NCBI GenBank assembly: GCA_903927965.1
Contig: CAIYPA010000525.1
Span: forward strand, 20,115 to 84,114
Direction: 5' to 3'
From: an uncultured Bacteroidia bacterium
GTDB lineage: Bacteria; Bacteroidota; Bacteroidia; Bacteroidales; Prolixibacteraceae
DNA length: 64,000 bases
Positions within the stretch are counted from its first letter, which is position 1. Each line of letters begins with the position of its first letter. This document shows, piece by piece, positions 56,813 to 64,000 of this stretch. Under the pieces are notes generated by a model, which was given only the letters and a program-made list of their open reading frames with translations, made no database searches and was not told the DNA's origin. A program made the position numbers and the translations under genes.

Positions 56813-58063
56813 TTACCTTGTAATGATTTCTCTTGGATAACACACAAAATGTTTGCGCACGGTCTTGGTCAACCCCTCCAGATTGATATCGGATGCCTCT
56901 TTTATATCTTTTAATTTTCCATTTTTATACAGGATATTTATACTTTCGGCTTCTGCGTCATAAGCATTGTTGGTAATTTCCCCATGAATGACCATAAAAT
57001 CGGCATCGTCTATTTTGATACCCATCTTGTTGAATAATTGTTCCTTAAGAACATTGAGTTTTGCTTCTGAATAGGGTGTCTGAGATAGCTTAATTTTAAA
57101 CAATTTTCTGTTGATCAGATCGTTGGATAAATTCGCCAGGACCGGATCTGAATGGGACATCCAACTTTTAATGGCACACAGTACATCGGAATCATCCAGG
57201 TTCGCAAAATGGTCAAGGGCTTTTTCCCTTATCACAGCATCCGGAGAAAAGAAATCTTCGGATTTGATCTCTTTCCTAAGAAATAACTCAAGTGGATTTG
57301 TCGCAGGTACTGGAATTCCAATTCCCGACAGGTAGGATGCACGTTTCAATAAATTGATCATCATGTGCTCGGCAGAGAGGACAGTTTTATGGAGGTACAC
57401 CTGCCAGTACATCAATCTGCGTGCAATCAGGAATTTTTCGACCGAGTAGATCCCCTTAGCCTCCACAACAAGCTGATCGTGCCTGATATCGAGCATTTTA
57501 ATAATTCGTTCGGAAGAAACTACACCTTCCGAGACACCTGAAAAAAAACTGTCCCTTCTCAGAAAATCTAGCCGATCCATATCTAGCTGACTGCTAACCA
57601 ATTGATGCAGGAAGCGTTTTGGATAATTATCCAAGAAAATGTCAATTGCGAGGCTGAGCCGACCATCCATACGAAAATTTAATGCATTCATATAAATGCG
57701 TGACAATTCTTCGTGCGAAACTCCCTGGACGATGCTTTGTTCCAATGCATGTGAAAAAGGGCCATGTCCGATATCATGCAATAAAAGGGCAGCAATGACA
57801 CCTTCCTCTTCCTCATCGGTAATTTTGTTTCCTTTTTTTCGTAACACATCGACCGCCATTCCTACCAGGTGCATGGTTCCGATGGCATGTTCAAACCGTG
57901 TATGGTTTGCCCCCGGATACACCATTGAGGAAAGCCCCAATTGCTTTATCCGCCTCAGGCGTTGAAAATAGGGATGTTCAATGATTTCAAGGTGAAGATC
58001 GGAATCTAAGTCTATAAACCCCCAAACCGGATCATTTACGATCTTATTTTTTGAACTTTTCAA
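56813..58063 (-). CDS. HD-domain phosphohydrolase
   Basis: The 416-residue cytoplasmic protein has HTRFEHAIGTMH (near residue 55), HDIGHGPFSHALE with the HD pair (near 95), and an SQLDMDRLDFL segment near 160, the SAMHD1/YdhJ-like pattern. Its first position in the lpx operon, 45 bases before lpxD, is common in Bacteroidota. Its substrate may be a dNTP, but this is not shown. Confidence 0.92.
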   Translation of the reverse strand: MKSSKNKIVNDPVWGFIDLDSDLHLEIIEHPYFQRLRRIKQLGLSSMVYPGANHTRFEHAIGTMHLVGMAVDVLRKKGNKITDEEEEGVIAALLLHDIGHGPFSHALEQSIVQGVSHEELSRIYMNALNFRMDGRLSLAIDIFLDNYPKRFLHQLVSSQLDMDRLDFLRRDSFFSGVSEGVVSSERIIKMLDIRHDQLVVEAKGIYSVEKFLIARRLMYWQVYLHKTVLSAEHMMINLLKRASYLSGIGIPVPATNPLELFLRKEIKSEDFFSPDAVIREKALDHFANLDDSDVLCAIKSWMSHSDPVLANLSNDLINRKLFKIKLSQTPYSEAKLNVLKEQLFNKMGIKIDDADFMVIHGEITNNAYDAEAESINILYKNGKLKDIKEASDINLEGLTKTVRKHFVCYPREIITR

Positions 58064-58088
58064 TTTCAGGTTGTATTAAAAACAAGGT

Positions 58089-58096
58089 CAAATCTA
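58089..58096 (-). promoter_or_regulatory. -7 element for the HD-lpx operon
   Basis: On the minus strand it reads TAGATTTG, matching TAnnTTTG. A GTTT 19 bases upstream is a weak -33. Confidence 0.45.
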
Positions 58097-58176
58097 AGAA
58101 ATGTTCTGTTTTAAAAAACCTCATTTTCACAACTTCCTCATTTAATAAATCATATTACAATTACATGTGAATTTTA

Positions 58177-58208
58177 TTTGGTTTTTTAACACAAAAGATA
58201 TACTTTTG
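58177..58208 (+). promoter_or_regulatory. Promoter of rimP-nusA-infB
   Basis: It reads TTTG, 20 bases, TACTTTTG: both elements match the Bacteroidetes consensus exactly with ideal spacing. Transcription would begin near 58213, giving a leader of about 55 bases. Confidence 0.78.
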
Positions 58209-58268
58209 CATCGGAGAATAATCGAAGGATTAGGGGACACAAAGTCCCCTATTTTATTGATATTAAAA

Positions 58269-58727
58269 ATGATAACAAAGGAAAAGATACAGTATCTGGT
58301 CGAAGAAGTGCTTTCGGAAGAGCTGTTTATCGTTGATATTACTGTCGGGGTCGGGAATTCCATTTCTGTCCTTGTCGATAGTGATACAGGGATAAGCATC
58401 GGAAAGTGTGTTGACATCAGTCGGCACATTGAGCATAGCCTTGACAGGGAAACTGAAGATTTTTCGCTTGAAGTCTCTTCGCCAGGACTATCATCCCCTT
58501 TTAAGGTTTTGCGCCAATACCTCAAAAATATCGGACGTGAAGTCGAGGTTGTTACAACCGGTGGTGAAAAACATAAAGGAACTTTAAAATCAGCTAATTC
58601 GGAAGGCTTCGAAATAGAGGTTATTGTAAAGGAGAAGGTTGATGGGGCCAAAGTTGAAATCCCGAGGTTACAGGGTTACAGTTATGATCAAATTAAGACA
58701 GTTAAAATAATAATTTCTTTTAAATAA
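58269..58727 (+). CDS. rimP: Ribosome maturation factor
   Basis: The start at 58269 (152 residues) gives the RimP N-terminus (MITKEKIQYLVEEVL); the longer frame from 58167 would start upstream of the likely transcription start. The N-terminal domain has DISRHIEHSLDRE and SSPGLSSP (near residue 75), and a C-terminal Sm-like domain follows. It acts in 30S subunit assembly. The stop codon is 12 bases before nusA. Confidence 0.96.
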   Translation: MITKEKIQYLVEEVLSEELFIVDITVGVGNSISVLVDSDTGISIGKCVDISRHIEHSLDRETEDFSLEVSSPGLSSPFKVLRQYLKNIGREVEVVTTGGEKHKGTLKSANSEGFEIEVIVKEKVDGAKVEIPRLQGYSYDQIKTVKIIISFK

Positions 58728-58739
58728 AATCCTGAAGAT

Positions 58740-59978
58740 ATGGACAACCTGAATTTGATTGACACGTTTTCGGAATTTAAAGACCTGAAGAGCATCGATC
58801 GTGCCACCATGATGAGTGTTCTTGAAGATTCTTTCCGGAGTGTGCTTCAAAAACAATTTGGTACCGACGAGAATTTCGATGTGATCATTAACCCTGATAA
58901 AGGTGACTTTGAAATCTGGCGCAATCGGACTGTCGTAGAAGACAGTGAGTTTTCCGATCCCAACCTTCAAATTGCGCTTTCACAAGCCAAAAAGATTGAT
59001 GCTGACTATGATATTGGTGAAGAAGTAACCGACGAGGTGAAGTTTACCGATTTTGGCAGGAGGGCAATCCTTAACCTTCGCCAAAACCTGGCGACAAGGA
59101 TCCTTGAGCTTGAAAAAGACAATGTTTATACGAAATACAAAAATAAAATCGGTGAAATCGTTACCGGTGAAGTTTATCAGATATGGAAACGCGAATTGCT
59201 CCTTCTCGATGACGAGGGGAATGAAATGCTGCTTCCAAAAGCTGAGCAGATCCCAACCGATTTTTTCCGCAAGGGCGATAGCGTACGTGCAGTGATTATA
59301 AGGGTAGAGATGAAAAACAACAGTCCCTACATAATACTTTCACGTACATCCAATGTTTTCCTTGAGCGTTTGTTTGAACTTGAAGTACCCGAGATTTTTG
59401 ATGGATTGATTACGATCAAGAAAATTGTCCGCATTCCGGGAGAAAGGGCAAAAGTTGCAGTTGAATCGTATGATGAACGTGTTGACCCGGTGGGTGCTTG
59501 CGTTGGTATGAAAGGATCGCGTATTCACGGGATTGTTCGGGAACTCCGTAACGAAAATATCGACATCATCAATTTCACGAATAATCTGCAACTTTATATT
59601 CAGCGGGCTTTAAATCCAGCCAAAATATCTTCTATCAGACTGTATTCCAACGAAAATCGGGCCGAAGTTTTTCTAAAACCTGAAGAAGTTTCGTTGGCTA
59701 TTGGAAAGGGTGGCCTGAATATTAAACTGGCAAGCCAACTTACCGGTTACGATATTGATGTCTATCGCGATCGTGAAGCTATTGACGAAGAAGATGTCAA
59801 CCTCGATGAATTTTCGGACGAAATTGAAGGTTGGATCATCGATGAACTGAAAGCAATTGGTTGTGATACTGCGAAAAACGTATTAAGCCTGTCGCGCGAA
59901 GACCTTATCAAACGCACCGACCTCGAAGAAGAAACGATCGACGAAGTGCTGCGTATATTTAAAGCTGAGTTTGAGTAA
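58740..59978 (+). CDS. nusA: Transcription termination/antitermination factor NusA
   Basis: The 412-residue protein has an RNA-polymerase-binding N-terminal domain (1-130), S1 (about 135-205), KH1 with DPVGACVGMKGSRI (near 240) and KH2 with SLAIGKGGLNI (near 320). A short C-terminal helix-hairpin-helix-like end (IIDELKAIGCDTAK) replaces the acidic repeats of E. coli NusA, as usual in this phylum. Confidence 0.97.
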   Translation: MDNLNLIDTFSEFKDLKSIDRATMMSVLEDSFRSVLQKQFGTDENFDVIINPDKGDFEIWRNRTVVEDSEFSDPNLQIALSQAKKIDADYDIGEEVTDEVKFTDFGRRAILNLRQNLATRILELEKDNVYTKYKNKIGEIVTGEVYQIWKRELLLLDDEGNEMLLPKAEQIPTDFFRKGDSVRAVIIRVEMKNNSPYIILSRTSNVFLERLFELEVPEIFDGLITIKKIVRIPGERAKVAVESYDERVDPVGACVGMKGSRIHGIVRELRNENIDIINFTNNLQLYIQRALNPAKISSIRLYSNENRAEVFLKPEEVSLAIGKGGLNIKLASQLTGYDIDVYRDREAIDEEDVNLDEFSDEIEGWIIDELKAIGCDTAKNVLSLSREDLIKRTDLEEETIDEVLRIFKAEFE

Positions 59979-60044
59979 TTATTTTTGTGAAAAAATGATG
60001 TAAACTCGGTAGGCACAATAGCAAAATTAACTGTTTGGGAAGAT

Positions 60045-63000
60045 ATGATTACAGGGGAAAAAGGATCAAGATTAAGTAAAATAGCTCGTGAACTGAATGT
60101 GGGTATTACTACATTGGTAGAATACCTTCATAAGCAGGGTTTTAAAATCTCGACTGATCCAAACACAAAAATTGAGTCCGACATGCATGAGCTTCTTGAG
60201 AAGCAATTTCGGAAAGACCATGAAGCCCGGATCGAAGCGGATAAAGTCAATCTTCGCCATCACCGTGTGAAAAATGAAGCGGTATCCATCGATGATATAC
60301 AATCAGCAAAAAAAGTGGTTGAGGATGTTGATGCCGATGATGATTCCATCATGGTAAAAGACCATAGCCTCCATCATTACAAGGAAGAGAAAAGGACAGA
60401 ACAAATTATTGCAGCCAGAAAAAGCGAACCTGTAGTTATCGCCCCCAAAAAAGAAGTGGTTGTGGAGGCACCAAAGCCTGAGCCTGCCCCGGTAACCGAA
60501 ATTGAAAAACCTCAGGTTACAATTATAGGCCAGGTGGACCTGAATAACCTCTCCAAGAGACCAAAACCAACGGAAGAAAAAACAGAGGTTCCTGTCGCTG
60601 CCGAAAAAATGGAATCTGTTCCTAAAGTAGAGAAACCTGTTGAAAAACAGATCGTCAGTGAGAAATTGGACGTTAAAGTTCCGGTCAGTGAAAAACCAGT
60701 AGCTGAAAAAGCCAAGGTTGAGGCACAACCGATCTCTGAAATAAAAGAAACTGAAAAAATTCCTGAAAAGCAGCCTGTTATTAAACTGCAACATGTTGCA
60801 GAAGTCCCATTGGTGGAAGTTAAGCCAAAAGTAGCTTCGGAACCTCCAAAAATTCAGATCGTTACTGAAACTCCAAAGGTAGAGTCCAAACCTGAAATGG
60901 TTAGCAACCTGACACAGATTGAAAACAATATCAAGGTCATCGGGAAAATCAACCTGAATCCTACAAAAACAGAGGAAAAGCCGAAAAAGGAGATTATCAA
61001 GAAAAAAATCCTTACCCGTAAAGCAACTGAGGAGGTCAAACGGGTTCAACCTGAGAAGGCAAGGCCTGCAAGGATCGAAATTATTAAGCAAAAAGATATT
61101 GTTGCCGACCTTACAGATTATTCGGATCTAACTGATGGATCGGAAGAGATCTTCAAACTTGAACGCAAAAAACTTTCGGGCCCAACAGTTATTGGCAAAA
61201 TCGATCTTCCAATGGAGGAGAAAAAGAAGCCGACCCGTCTTGAAGAACATCAATCGCGTAATAAAAAGAAACGGAAACGTGTCGCAAAAGAGGGCAAGGA
61301 GCGAGTAGAGTTGCCGGAAAAGAAACTGGAGAAATCGAAAGATAAACTGGAGAAATCGGACAAGCTCAAGAAAAAGGTTGCACTGGTTGTCAAAAAGAAG
61401 GCACCCGTAAAACTTGAAGTTAAGGAAGAGGATGTTCAGAAACAGATCAAGGAAACTTTGGCTCGACTGACCACCAAAGGCCAGAAAACCAGAGGTTCAA
61501 AATATCGTCGCGATAAACGTTTGGCATTCAGCGAAAAACTTGCCGAACAAAGTGCCCGTGACGAAATCGACAAGAGTATTATCAAAGTGACCGAATTCGT
61601 GTCGGTCAACGAGTTGGCTTCGATGATGGATGTCCCCCCGACAAAAGTTATTGCGACCTGTATGTCGCTCGGACTATTTGTATCGATCAACCAGCGGCTC
61701 GATGCCGAAACAATGGCTGTCGTTGCGGATGAATTCGGGTTCAAAGTTGAATTTATCTCTGTCGAAGTACAGGAAGCCATCGTTGAAGAGGAAGATAAGG
61801 CATCGGATCTTATTCCACGCCCACCGATTGTTACGGTCATGGGACACGTTGACCATGGAAAAACATCCTTGCTCGACTACATCCGTAAAGCCAACGTAAT
61901 TGCCGGAGAAGCAGGAGGGATCACACAGCACATTGGTGCATACAATGTTACGCTCGAAGATGGCCGCCATATCACTTTCCTTGATACACCAGGCCATGAG
62001 GCGTTTACTGCCATGCGTGCCCGTGGTGCACAGGTTACCGATATTGCCATTATTATAGTGGCAGCTGATGATGACGTGATGCCCCAAACCATTGAGGCGA
62101 TCAACCATGCAACCGCAGCCGGGGTTCCGATCGTGTTTGCAATCAACAAAGTTGACAAACCTTCGGCCAATCCTGAAAAGATAAAAGAACAATTGGCAAA
62201 CATGAACTTCCTTGTCGAAGACTGGGGAGGCAAATATCAGTCGCAGGACCTCTCTGCAAAAAGTGGACAGGGTGTTGCCGAACTGCTTGAAAAAGTATTG
62301 CTTGAAGCAGATATGCTCGAATTGAAAGCCAACCCGAACAAGCGTGCTGTTGGTTCTGTCATCGAATCGACCCTCGACAAGGGTCGAGGCTATGTCGCAA
62401 CTGTACTCGTACAAAGCGGTACATTGCGTGTCGGTGACGTAATTCTGGCAGGCCCCCATTTTGGGCACATCAAGGCAATGTTCAACGAACGTAACCAACG
62501 TGTGGAGAAGGTTGGCCCTGCTGAACCCGTTTTAATTCTTGGATTGAACGGTGCACCACAAGCCGGCGACAAGTTCAATGTAATGGAGAGCGAGCGTGAA
62601 GGGCGTACCATTGCAAATAAACGTGAACAGCTTCAGCGCGAACAGGGTCTACGCACCCAGAAGCACATTACACTTGATGAAATTGGGCGTCGAATCGCCA
62701 TTGGCAACTTCCAGGAACTCAATATCATTGTGAAAGGTGACGTTGACGGGTCTATCGAAGCATTGTCCGATTCGTTGATCAAACTTTCGGTCGGTGAAAT
62801 CCAGGTCAATGTGATCCATAAAGCAGTCGGGCAGATTACCGAGTCAGATGTTATGCTGGCATCGGCTTCCAATGCGATTATTGTTGGCTTCCAGGTACGT
62901 CCATCCATGGGTGCAAGGAAATTGGCTGAAAAAGAAGGAATTGATATCAGATTGTACTCCATTATTTACGATGCGATCAATGAGGTCAAATCGGCTATGG

Positions 63001-63326
63001 AAGGGATGTTGGCTCCCGAAATCAAAGAGGAGATCAAAGGTACTGCTGAAATTCTTACCGTATTCAAAATTACCAAAGTGGGAACCATTGCAGGATGTAT
63101 CGTCAGGGATGGTAAGATTGAACGGAGATCAAAAGTCCGCCTGATCCGTGATGGTATCGTCGTCTTTACAGGAGACCTTGAATCTTTAAAACGTTTCAAG
63201 GACGATGTGAAAGATGTTGCCAAAGGCTACGAATGTGGTTTGAACATCCGAGGTTACAACGACCTGATGGAGGGCGACTTTATCGAAGCATTCGAACAGG
63301 TAGAAGTTGCAAAAACATTAGATTAG
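60045..63326 (+). CDS. infB: Translation initiation factor IF-2
   Basis: The 1093-residue protein has an N-terminal IF2-N-like helix ([20 protein letters not shown]) and a long Lys/Glu/Pro/Val-rich region (to about 500), which is typical of Bacteroidota. A second IF2-N module (about 510-580) precedes the GTPase domain (about 590-760), with GHVDHGKT near residue 600, DTPGHEAF and NKVDKP. Domains II, III and the fMet-tRNA-binding domain IV follow. It ends the rimP-nusA-infB operon and is followed by a terminator. Confidence 0.98.
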   Translation: MITGEKGSRLSKIARELNVGITTLVEYLHKQGFKISTDPNTKIESDMHELLEKQFRKDHEARIEADKVNLRHHRVKNEAVSIDDIQSAKKVVEDVDADDDSIMVKDHSLHHYKEEKRTEQIIAARKSEPVVIAPKKEVVVEAPKPEPAPVTEIEKPQVTIIGQVDLNNLSKRPKPTEEKTEVPVAAEKMESVPKVEKPVEKQIVSEKLDVKVPVSEKPVAEKAKVEAQPISEIKETEKIPEKQPVIKLQHVAEVPLVEVKPKVASEPPKIQIVTETPKVESKPEMVSNLTQIENNIKVIGKINLNPTKTEEKPKKEIIKKKILTRKATEEVKRVQPEKARPARIEIIKQKDIVADLTDYSDLTDGSEEIFKLERKKLSGPTVIGKIDLPMEEKKKPTRLEEHQSRNKKKRKRVAKEGKERVELPEKKLEKSKDKLEKSDKLKKKVALVVKKKAPVKLEVKEEDVQKQIKETLARLTTKGQKTRGSKYRRDKRLAFSEKLAEQSARDEIDKSIIKVTEFVSVNELASMMDVPPTKVIATCMSLGLFVSINQRLDAETMAVVADEFGFKVEFISVEVQEAIVEEEDKASDLIPRPPIVTVMGHVDHGKTSLLDYIRKANVIAGEAGGITQHIGAYNVTLEDGRHITFLDTPGHEAFTAMRARGAQVTDIAIIIVAADDDVMPQTIEAINHATAAGVPIVFAINKVDKPSANPEKIKEQLANMNFLVEDWGGKYQSQDLSAKSGQGVAELLEKVLLEADMLELKANPNKRAVGSVIESTLDKGRGYVATVLVQSGTLRVGDVILAGPHFGHIKAMFNERNQRVEKVGPAEPVLILGLNGAPQAGDKFNVMESEREGRTIANKREQLQREQGLRTQKHITLDEIGRRIAIGNFQELNIIVKGDVDGSIEALSDSLIKLSVGEIQVNVIHKAVGQITESDVMLASASNAIIVGFQVRPSMGARKLAEKEGIDIRLYSIIYDAINEVKSAMEGMLAPEIKEEIKGTAEILTVFKITKVGTIAGCIVRDGKIERRSKVRLIRDGIVVFTGDLESLKRFKDDVKDVAKGYECGLNIRGYNDLMEGDFIEAFEQVEVAKTLD

Positions 63327-63347
63327 GAATTATTCCACGATAATTTG

Positions 63348-63400
63348 AAATAGTGGTAATTCATTGATTAATTATGAATTATCACTATTTTTATTTTTTA
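63348..63400 (+). terminator. Terminator of rimP-nusA-infB
   Basis: A 17-bp stem (AAATAGTG...ATTCAT with its complement, one G-T pair) with a 9-base loop is followed by a T-rich trail. Confidence 0.85.
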
Positions 63401-63463
63401 TTAACCAAAATCTCCTACCAATTTCATTTAAGCAAAACGCTTGCTGATTGCAGCGAATGGGTC

Positions 63464-63482
63464 CTGCGATTTCCAATCGCAG
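63464..63482. repeat. Short CTGCGATT inverted repeat
   Basis: Eight-base arms (CTGCGATT with AATCGCAG) around three bases lie between infB and the sigma factor. It resembles dispersed hairpins in this phylum, and no function is evident. Confidence 0.4.
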
Positions 63483-63540
63483 CCTTAGGATTTTCAATTA
63501 AGTTTTACTCACAAGAAAAAGAATCGTGTATTTGCATTTT

Positions 63541-63560
63541 CTTTTACCTTTAGGTAAAAG
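63541..63560. promoter_or_regulatory. Operator candidate upstream of the ECF sigma gene
   Basis: A perfect inverted repeat (arms CTTTTACCT and AGGTAAAAG with two bases between) ends 30 bases before the sigma factor start codon, a suitable place for control of the gene. Confidence 0.45.
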
Positions 63561-63590
63561 AAATTCAGGTTTTCTTATTTTTGTTCTGAT

Positions 63591-64000
63591 ATGGATCCGG
63601 ACAAACTACACCAATTGATAAAATCCCTTCAGAAAGGCGAGAAATTTGCTTTTGAGGCAGTTTACACCGATTTTTTCGGTGTGATCTACCATTTGTCGCT
63701 GCAATACCTTCACGATGAGAAAATTGCCGATGAAATTGTCCAGGATTCGTTTATTAAAATTTGGGAGATCAGGGAAACCCTAAACGATCGGTTCAATATC
63801 CGTAACTTCCTCTATACTATCACAAAAAACAATTGCCTGAATTACCTGCGCAACCAGAAAACAGCTTTGAAGCACCAGGAGAACCTCAAATACCTTGAGA
63901 TGCAGTTCAATTATGAGGCTTTGGAAAAGATGGGAAGCTATATGGAATTTGAAGAACTGCGATTGAAGATTGACCAGACAATTGGATCACTACCTGATGA
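63591..64000 (+). CDS. ECF RNA polymerase sigma factor, 5' part (runs off right edge)
   Basis: The visible 136 residues begin with MDPDKLHQLIK and contain sigma region 2 (FAFEAVYTDFFGVIYHLSLQ, then the core-binding and -10-recognising DEIVQDSFIKIWE near residue 62) and the start of the linker to region 4 (LPDE at the edge). This is the pattern of Bacteroidota ECF factors paired with FecR-type anti-sigma factors and TonB receptors; the partner would lie past the window. Confidence 0.93.
   Translation, partial: MDPDKLHQLIKSLQKGEKFAFEAVYTDFFGVIYHLSLQYLHDEKIADEIVQDSFIKIWEIRETLNDRFNIRNFLYTITKNNCLNYLRNQKTALKHQENLKYLEMQFNYEALEKMGSYMEFEELRLKIDQTIGSLPD

Noticed and set aside
60303..61091. Minus-strand ORF of 262 residues rich in Phe and Leu
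   Set aside because: It is the shadow of the Lys/Glu-rich region of infB and has no independent support.

Overview
The window is chromosomal DNA of a Bacteroidota bacterium, most likely a polysaccharide-degrading member of the Bacteroidales/Marinilabiliales. The support is a fused lpxC-fabZ gene, a short NusA, an IF2 with a long charged N-terminal region, BlaI/M56-TonB regulation, a TonB receptor with a carboxypeptidase-like N-terminal domain, DUF1080, DUF1343 and DUF6427 proteins, and promoters of the Bacteroidetes type (TTTG, about 20 bases, TAnnTTTG). No tRNA, rRNA, CRISPR array, prophage or transposase gene was seen.

Layout. 1-2.6 kb: the 5' part of a sensor histidine kinase, divergent from a small exported protein, with phased TTAAC boxes between them. 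2.6-6.8 kb: a Tat-exported Gfo/Idh/MocA oxidoreductase and a GH2 beta-galactosidase. 6.8-24.8 kb: two divergent gene sets of exported proteins. The left set holds PEGA-SUMF, a repeat lipoprotein, PEGA, LPP20/NTF2-like, transglutaminase-like, LPP20-like and an LPP20 lipoprotein. The right set has five genes ending in an LPP20-like protein. This is the best candidate for an undescribed system and looks like an envelope assembly. 25-31.8 kb: a TonB receptor, then an operon of a beta-helix lipoprotein, an unknown exported protein and an endonuclease/exonuclease/phosphatase enzyme. 31.9-37.8 kb: cell-wall recycling genes (NamZ-like muramidase overlapping an SSS transporter, divergent from a NagZ/beta-lactamase-like fusion). 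38-39.7 kb: a small HTH protein, a DUF1080 hydrolase and a patch of non-coding repeats. 39.7-42.5 kb: BlaI repressor and M56-TonB sensor with two clear operator dyads. 42.7-50.9 kb: single genes (DUF218, clan GH-A glycosidase, small membrane protein, dGTPase, PiT phosphate transporter, YgjP peptidase, unknown protein, sugar isomerase-like protein), with dispersed repeats in the gaps. 51.1-63.4 kb: housekeeping genes purD-DUF6427, HD-lpxD-lpxC/fabZ-lpxA and rimP-nusA-infB. 63.6 kb to the end: an ECF sigma factor cut by the window edge.

The left half is mostly envelope, export and carbohydrate functions, and the right end is conserved core. Names rest on motifs read by eye; no database search was possible. 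Domain calls such as LPP20-like and CsgG-like are therefore tentative where marked.
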